A stretch of 64,000 bases of DNA from Muricea muricata (lineage: Eukaryota > Cnidaria > Anthozoa > Malacalcyonacea > Plexauridae). The position numbers were made by a program, and so were the translations under genes. The notes beneath the pieces were generated by a model. That model was not told the origin of the DNA. It saw nothing but the letters and a program-made list of their open reading frames with translations, and searched no databases. Every line of letters begins with the position of its first letter. Within the stretch, counting starts at the first letter, position 1. The DNA lies in the NCBI GenBank assembly GCA_963855995.1, contig OY979725.1, positions 9,138,883-9,202,882 on the forward strand. Reading direction: 5' to 3'. Shown one piece after another: positions 25,601-34,600 of this stretch.

Positions 25601-28600
25601 AGGAATATCGATTGCTGTAGGATACTGGGTTGTGGGTTGATGTCTGTTCGTTTGTTGCCGGTACTGGCCTCACTTTTTTTGTTGATTATGTATAGCATTA
25701 AAGTGTTTATGAAACGAAATTTTCTCCCTCAATTTTTTTATTGCATTGGAAAGATCAGTTAAAATTACAGTATAACTTCCTTGATAGAATTTTTGTAACT
25801 GCTTTACTTTTCGAGATATTTAATTTTATTTGATTTGAAAATAACACAACCAGTGACGTCATTGTGCATAATCACTTTTCATCAAAGCTGAATTAATTTA
25901 AAAAGCACTCAAGATATAACACTTAAATACCCAGTTCTGGATGTTCAACATAGCCTACACGCATGTAAGTGTAGTTTTAGTTATTTTTCGCTATTATATG
26001 CTACAAAATAAGCAATCTAACAGTCACTCATTATACAGTATGACGTCGGTGGTTGTGTTATTTGCATATCCTATAAAGTTGAATATCTTGACAAGGAACG
26101 GAGTTACAAAAATTCTGCCAAAGAAGTTATGTTGTTATTTTATCTCATCTTTCCAATAAAACCAACAAAATGTTGGACAAAATTTCGTTTCATAAACACT
26201 TTAACTGCACTCGAGGGGGAAGCTAAATGACCACAATCTTCTTCTAATATTTTGACAGCTTTATCTGGCATATAATAAGATGTCTGCTAACGACAAATCA
26301 TCCTGAATGGCTTTTCTCCGCACTCTCGAAGGCAAACATCCCTCAACAAGCTGGATTTTAATCTCATTTTCACTGTTAGAAAATTCACATATGATGGCTT
26401 GCTGTCGAAGCCTGGTGCAATATTGATCAATTGTTTCCTCAGTTACTTGTTTTAACTGGCGAAATTTATGAGTTTCAAATAAAACATTTTTCTTACGTGA
26501 AAAATACTCGTTTAGCTTTTCAACAGCTTTCTTGTAATCTTTGTCTACTCCCACATCAGACAACATTGCAAAAACTTTTTCTACTTCGTATAACAATAAG
26601 GCACGTTTCCGAGTATCGTCTTTTATATCCATAGCTACCAGAAAACGTTCGTACCGCGTAAAGATAATGTAGTTGGATCCAAATAAGGATCAAAATTGCC
26701 CAAACTTAATTGGCAAATCCAATGCCGTCGCCATAGTGAATATTTCCAAAATTTTCTCGATTTGATTTCAAACTTGATAAAAACACTAATCCAAACGTGT
26801 ACAGTCTCTCTTACAAGTGATGATCAGTAGCGAAGCCAGCCCGACAATTTGTATGCAAATTTTTATGCAAATCATGGTATGCAAATTTAAATCAGTATCA
26901 TTATTCATTTCTTTAGAAATTCATTCCTTACACGGTCAAAAACACAGAAAAATTTGCATTCGCATGACTAAATGTCGGGCTGGCTTCGCTACTGGTGATG
27001 ATGTTTCTGTAGTAAAATGTTTTTTTTATTTTAGTCCTCTTCGCCAATATTATATACTCAAACTCAACGATTTTATTATCTTTAACTCTCCGTGCTTTAA
27101 CACATTTTACAAACACAAACCCGCCATCTTATTCCCCTTTCTCGTCCCCAATCCCCAGCGTCTGACTCGTGCAGCAGAGCCAATTAGTAAGTAATGCCCA
27201 CTGAGCTCTATTAATTGAGCTCAGTGGTAATGCCTCAAATTTACTGGTCAGGCAACCAATCAAAATGCTTTAAAAGAAATTATTTACCAAATTTATTGCT
27301 ACATAAAAAGCAAAAAGCTGTAGTCACTTGTAACGTGCATAGAGCCACAGGCAAACCAAACAATGTAACGTGCATAGAGCCACAGAAAAAAATTTCGGAG
27401 ACATCTCTCTTTACTTCCAACTTACTCACAACTGAATCGTATTTACAGTTTGGACTATTTATATAATAATATGTTACACGTGAATGTTTTTAGGTATTTT
27501 ACATGACGCAATGAAAGTATTGATGTAATGCGAAAACTACATGCATGCGTATTTTCCCAAGGACTACGCTTCTATTCATACTGAGTAAAAGTACATATGT
27601 TGTCAGATGTTAAATTAGTTATTTTCCACTCCTTGGAAAATCCCGCGTTACCAAACTCTTAGATCGTAGTACATATGCTCACGCGATATATCGTCTCTCG
27701 TTAAACTCTGGTGAGTGACTATCACTTTCAACCGATCCGAACGTTGTATTCCAATAAAATTACTGGTTACAACGTTTGATAATTCCAATAGTTACTGGAA
27801 TTGTCATTTCATGCATATAAAATGAACCCTTACCCAGACCCCAACCCTGACCCTAACCCTAACAATCCCAGTAATTTATTGGAGACAATAATTTTATTGG
27901 GATACAACGTTCGGATCGGGTGTCACTTTAGAGGCAGTGAATCTTGACCGATCAGAATGCAGAAAAATCAACAGACACCCGAAAATTTATACTAAAGAAC
28001 TTAGTCGAGTACATAATAGGTATATTAATATTCCCCCTCCCCTCCCGCTCCCATCAATTTGCTATCTTTGCTCCTCCTGAGGATCGAATATGTTGAAAGT
28101 CGCAAGAAAAATTGCAGCTTATATAAGTCCGTTTTCCACTTCAATCGTAGGCGAAACGTAGCGCACTTCATTGCTTCGTAGAAAACTCGAGCAGGAAAAA
28201 TGATATGGAGACAATAGAGTTACGGAACATGAAAAGATAACCTAAATTTCTGAGATAATACGCATTGATAATGAATTTATAGATCGCTCAAGAACTTGAT
28301 TCAATTTTACATCGCTAAATCAATGCAAAGCCCAATCATCGAACTGCAAAGTTTCGGCACTCGGCTCTCACGTGACTTTTGTACATCCATATATGTACTT
28401 AGACTGCTAGTTTATAATTGACTTGAAAGCAAAGCTCGCGGTAAAGTCTATGACTCTTGACCTTGTGTACTGGTCGTATCTATACCATCAAAGCAGATTC
28501 TCCCTGCGTTGTGTTGTCTAACCGCAAAATGTCGCAAGATCCTCTTTCAGCAGTCAGCGATGTCTACGTTAAAGGCGAGAAGTACGTTCCTCCATTCGCC

Positions 28601-31600
28601 AACGAGCCCGAGTCGTACAAAGAACTCCGTGCGAAGCAAGAGTTAAAACGAAACGAGTTATTATCGAGCACGAGACGTTTTCAACGCGTGAGCGAAAGGG
28701 AAGACCGGACAGACGTGCCTTTGCAAACAAGAAAAAACACAAGCAGTGGAAGGTACCTAGCAAGATACCGTGGCTTTGATATATGCAAGTCTCCTGTGGA
28801 TTTCGTCTTGTATCACCAGTTGTTTGATATGGTGAAGCCGAAGACAGTGATCGAGTTAGGAACTTTGTCTGGAGGCATGGCTATTTGGATGGCAGACACA
28901 CTTGGCTTGCTAGGTGTCGAGTCGCACATATACAGCATGGATTTGGACCCAAGTAATCGAAGCGAGATCGTAAACAAGCTGAAGCCGGAAAATGTAACTT
29001 TCCTTCAAGGGGATTCGCACCAGATTGAGAAAACATTTACCGACGAATTCCTGAAGAGCCTTCCTCACCCGTGGGTGTTCGTCGAAGATGCACATGCCAA
29101 CGTTGACGGCGTCTTGGAGTACTTCCATCGATACCTTGAGGTGGGGGACTATATGGTGGTCGAAGACACGGGCCCCGACATTCTCAAAGAGTGTGGGATG
29201 TTTATGGGCAACGAAGGTACCTACGTTCAAATGGGTCCGAAACAGTTGCAATGCCTTCGACGGTTCTTGCGCGACCACGAGGAATTTTACGCAATCGACA
29301 CCTTCCTCAATGATCTGTTTGGCTACAATTGTAGTTGGAATTGGGACGGATTTATACGCAGAATGAAGTAGATAGCAAGTTTAACCATATAGTTTGAAAT
29401 ATGATATATAACATGAATTCAATGAGATAAATGTATACAATTGACGAAGTTAAAATTTACGCATGACAAATATTAAATTATGAAATGATACTTGATCTTT
29501 TTCCCTGTGCTTGACATGTCAATTAACACGAGTGTGTAATGTGGGAAGAGATATCACGTAGGAAGAAGAATACCCCTCCCCAAGCATCCTTACCCCCTGA
29601 TTTTGCTTCCCGTAGTTCGTTCACTGCAGTGCCAATGTAAAATCTATTGTGCTGTTATACATCTTGCTACAGGGTGTATCAATACAAAGTAGGCCCTTTC
29701 AAGCAGCCGCAATTCAAATTTGCCGCAATCTGTTTTGTTAATTTCACAGCTCGGAAATACCGGGTTTTGTACAAGGGAAATCGATAATAACAGTCAGTGG
29801 ACATAGGACGGTTCCGGCAATTCTAAAATCAGGAATTTTTTCAAAATAGCAACTGAAAAATAGCTAAAGGGAATTTTATCCGACCTCCTGAAATTGCTAA
29901 ATGTTCTGAAACATGATGACGGCGTGCGTGCTTGGCACAAAATTTTGAAGTAGCGAAAGACTTAATTGATGAGAAAGCATTACTCTTATTCAGAAGATAG
30001 GGAAGTTTTACAGCAAATGTTTTTCCGAAGCTAGACGATGTTTTTCCAAAAGAAAGTTTTTGAACTTTTTTTTAAATAACGGCACTTTTGAAATTCATGC
30101 GAGATACCGCTGAAAAATTACACGGGCACCGTATGGACAAATAGACAAATACGACACTTTTTTGTCTTTCCTACATAGATAAAAGACTTGAAAAGACGAA
30201 TTTGCTGCACTTTTCAGTTTCAGCATCGAAAAATTTCCCAATTTTAGAACCGTCCATAGATTAATAACATACTAAAATTCCGTAAGATCTCGTGCCGCTT
30301 TTCGAATCATTAGTTCGAAGCATTTCGAGGTGTCAAATTAATACGGCAGATTCCAGCTAATTTGAATGTGCGGCTACTTCAATTAAGGGTCTACTTTTTT
30401 CTATACCCTGTATAGGGCATCCCAAATATTGAATTCACCTATTGTCAGAACTTGACTGACCTAACACTAAACTCAACCATTAAAACGATCGTCGCTTTTG
30501 TTTATATTATTTTTTAAGTAGTAAATTGATTACAAAATTCCTCCTGTCTTATTTCTTACACATTAGGGACCCGGGGATGTTCATGCATTATAATTTATCC
30601 ATCAAACTGAAACGAAAGGAAAGGGATTCAGTCTGAGTTATTTATTGTTAACAACATTTGGCTTTTTTTTTCAGTCTCTAGAAGCCACTCGTCGTATTTT
30701 GGGAACTGCTGAAGAGGTAATGACATTGAATTCATTCGTATTCGTATTTTTTCTTTAAATTTTGTTGAAAGGGCGATATTCATTATCTAACGGCTTGGTA
30801 TTTTTAACTGCGAAAGCATTATTTCCCGCAGATTAAGTATTTTGCAAGCTAGAGCATACCAACGTGTGATTACTGTCTCTATACCACTTCTCTCTACCAC
30901 TTTTATCTCACCACACCACCACCACTCCAAATTTCTGCAGACCTCCTGGAATGAGACAGCATCAGATAGAGAGCGACGTAGGTCGCTAAAAACCTAAATT
31001 TCCATGTTTTGAGTGAAGGCAAAGTGGAAATGTTTTGCTAGAATGGGGATATGGTGTGGTGCTGTTTGGTATGGTATAGTATGGTGTATGGTGTGGTGTG
31101 GTGTGGTGTGGTGTGGTGTGGTGTGGTGTGGTGTGGTGTGGTGTGGTATGGTATGGTATGGTATGGTATGGTGTAGTGGTATGGTATAATGGTATAGTGT
31201 GGTATGGCATTGTTTGGTATACTTCGCTTTGCTTTGCTATGGTTTATTTTTGTTTGGTTTAGTCTAGTTTATTATTTTCTTCATGCACTTTTGATTTAGC
31301 GAATTTTCCTAACAGAATACCGCCAAATCTTAGTAGATCCGTACAAATTGGTTTAAATTATCATACAAGGGTCATCTGCTGGTATAAAGTATCAAGCAGA
31401 ATTTTCAAACAAGCTGCGTACATCATTCGCGAATAAGAAATGTTTCTTAGGTGAATGTATTCATGATGGAAGCCAAAAATTAAGAAATCTCAACAACTTT
31501 TTATGTTGAGGGGGGGGGGGGGGGGGAGAGGAGCCGCTTCACGCCACTTCCAGTTCACCTCAACTTGATCTTCTATGCAACGGACCGAAGAAAAAACCCT

Positions 31601-34600
31601 AAAAAACCCAGGATTTTAAATTTTGGTGTACAAAACACATTGCTATTTTTCTCTTCAGTATTTTAGTCTCAAGTAGTTTCTACTCCAGTAACATATATTG
31701 AGCTCGCTGCTTACATCTCGCTTTCTAGACCCAAGATGTTGGAATTCGAACTCTGGTCATGCTGGACGAACAGGGGGAGCAACTGGACAGAGTTGAAGAG
31801 ACATTGGACGACATAAATATCGACATGAGAGAGGCAGAGAGAAATCTTACAAACTTAGAGAAATGCTGTGGTCTGTGTGTTTGCCCTGGCAGGAGGTGAG
31901 AAATTTACACTCAATCACTTTTAACCATTGATCTATAATACAACTAAAACGCTAACTCAATACAAAAGTTCATTTAATGGGTAAAGCCAAGTTAGTTTTT
32001 TTTTCAAATACTTAACGCCTAAGATCGGACCGTATATCAAATTGAAGCCATCAAAAAGTTATCAAGTCTTTAGACCAAAAAGAAATACTTCAAAAATACG
32101 AAAACAACTGCAATTTTGTAAAATACGGCGAATTTCTTTTCACAGGTGTTTTTCCTTTACCGGAAGTCTTCGTTATAGATAAGACGAGATATAGCCTAGT
32201 AGAGCTGGAAATTTTGCTTGTAAAAGAGCAACTGGTAGGGCTAGCTCTCATATTTTTTAGGGCACTAATCACAAATTCTAGCGTGTAAGCGCAAACTACA
32301 GGCTTTGAAGCCTTTTTTACCTTAAAAATAGTTGTTCCAGCGCATCTGTAAAAGCCCTAACCATCAATGAGAACAAAATTGATGGCGGAATAGCTAGAGG
32401 GGAATAAATCTATGATTTTTAAGGTCCGTCTTTCTTAATATCTCGAGGTATTGAATTGTCAAGTTGTTTGTTTCAGAGCCAAAAGTTTTGAGAAGACAGA
32501 TGCGTACAAGAAAGCTTATACTCCAAACGATAAAGTTGTCACAAAACAGCCAGGTGAAGCAACGTTACCGCGGGCATTTTCATTTATATATTTGTTGTTC
32601 ATTTAAGATTTGATGGTGGCACTATTTGTGCCATCGTAAAAAATCAAAAGAATGGACGAGAAACGCGAGTTAAAGGGTTAATGTTGCTGATGCAACATCC
32701 GTGATACGGCCTCAACAAGAACAGCAATGTCAATTGAACTGCCGACTATAAAAACTTTTTGAGGAAGTAAAAAGGCCGAAGTTAGCGATATCAGTGACGA
32801 TATTTCAAAAGAAGTTTCGTTAGTAGCAATATTTGAATCAAATGTGTTGCACAGGCGTTTTCGCTAGGAAACTCATCGTGATACTTCATTAAGTAGGCCA
32901 GGTCATGCAATTTTTCAGCATGTTCTTTTTAAAATATAGATTACTTTCTTAACATTCTGTAAATGTTTTATTGAGATTCGCCAAGGCAATTTGTGCTCTG
33001 CCAAGACAAGAAAAAGAAAAAAACTGTACCAAAGTCTGCCGACTTTCTAGGTCTCTAAGTTAGTTGTAATGTATAATGTACAACATCTTATTTTCTTAAG
33101 GTGGTTCCAATGACAATGCCAGACAGCAGAGAGGTGGTGGATCAGGGGGATATGTGCAAAGGTTGCAGTATTTATGTTTGTTAACTTCAGGGAGACAGTT
33201 ACTTAAAGCAGAGTTTCCACTTCCAAGTCCAGGAAATTTCCTTCAAAAAGCATAGCCAATCACATGTCTCCTTCTTTCTTGCTCTCAGAGCCTAATTTTC
33301 TACGAGTGACCGACTAATTAGAAGGCTTTGAGAGAGGGGCAGAATAGCCCCATGCAGTTCTCGATAGTATCCACGTATTTAGCCAAAGGATACAGGCAAA
33401 TCCACCCCTGATCATGTAAGTTATATTGTACCGTTATTTTTCTAGAGTCACCAATGACGCGAGAGAGGATGAGATGGATGAAAATCTGGCGTAAGTAAAA
33501 TAACGCGGTTTTTATAACTCTAAAACGTAGAGGTAATTGGTTTAAACTCAAATGTCTACAAGTTAATATGCCATGCCTCATAAAATCGACCCATTTTTAT
33601 TGGCTGATTATTATCACGTGATGTCAAAACTATCAATTTTCAATATTACTGACATTAATTTGTGTGTTTTATAAGATGCGCAACCGGTGATACCCGTCTT
33701 TCCTTCCCCCTTTTTTTCCGTTCCCGTCTTTATGCTAGAGAAATTCCGGCAAAGACCTCGCTTTCGTGACGATTAAAATTTTATTTGCATTTTAGTCAAG
33801 TCGATGACATCGTGGGTAATTTGAAATCCATGGCCGTCGACATGGGGAAAGAAATTGACTCTCAAAATCGCCAGATTGATCGAATCAATGACAAGGTAAT
33901 GTTGTTTGACTGTTGTCGACCCTATTAACGTTTCTGCAGAGCTCACAGTTTGCAATGGGCGTGTCCCTGAAGGCATTGGATGAGACAAACTGAGTATCTT
34001 TAGCAGGGTTGGAAAAAGTATTTTCCTTTCTGGGACCATAGGTCCGATATAAAAATATTTCTGCAAACTGAAATTGTTTGTGCAAAAAAAAACAACAATC
34101 AGTTTTAGCCGCTATTTAGCCAAATAAAATTAATTTTTGATAATCATTCGAAAATGTTTTATGCAGTTATATTAGCTCTCGATCTCTCATGATCAACCTG
34201 TCTAATTATATGAGAGATGTTCAGATGATTTTGTTTGATGTTTCCAATACAGAATTTCATCATGTAATTTTTCTCCTTACATTCAACTGATGCAGAAACT
34301 AGTATAGTACAATGTAAAATATTGTCAGGAAACTTGTGTACAAATCCATTTTTTTTATCAAAATTTATTTCACCTAAAATATTTTATAAATGTGAACTTG
34401 AAATATTTTCTGGGAACCCCAAAATTTTCTGGGACCAATGGTCCCGTGGTCCGATACATTTTCCACCCCTGCTCTTTAGACTAAAATAGAATAGGACAGT
34501 GGCGTCACTACTATTGCTTCAAATCATAGAAATGATAGACATAGGATCGGTACTCGCTCCCGAATCATGTCACTACTTTTTGCTAAGCGCACCCATCGAA

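Larger units (their letters stand above)
19091..27176 (-). mobile_element. Decayed Ty3/gypsy LTR retrotransposon Gypsy-1
   Basis: Flanked by two 136-bp terminal repeats (19091-19226, 27041-27176) sharing long strings such as caaactcaacgattttatta. On the minus strand the order is gag, zinc knuckle, protease, reverse transcriptase, RNase H, integrase, the Ty3/gypsy order. It is broken by nonsense codons (for example TGA at 24408-24410), frameshifts and at least four later insertions: 20131-22269, 23569-23971, 25702-26200 and 26825-26994. No target duplication was recognised. It lies antisense within SNAP-25 intron 1. Confidence 0.85.
27177..28528. promoter_or_regulatory. 5' flank of methyltransferase copy C
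   Basis: 27415-27540 matches 6117-6240 upstream of copy B. After an extra ~830 bp containing a MITE, 28370-28528 again matches the last 150 bp before copy B, including cacgtgacttttg and gtctatgactcttgaccttg. This block is the best candidate for the shared promoter and leader. Confidence 0.6.

Noticed and set aside
28457-28528. 24-residue N-terminal extension of methyltransferase copy C (and a shorter one for copy B from 6388)
   Set aside because: The extensions begin at TTG and GTG, not ATG. Copies A, B and C align from the internal ATG, which I took as the start.
30986-31210. Minus-strand frame rich in His, Thr and Pro
   Set aside because: It is the translation of a pentanucleotide microsatellite in SNAP-25 intron 2.
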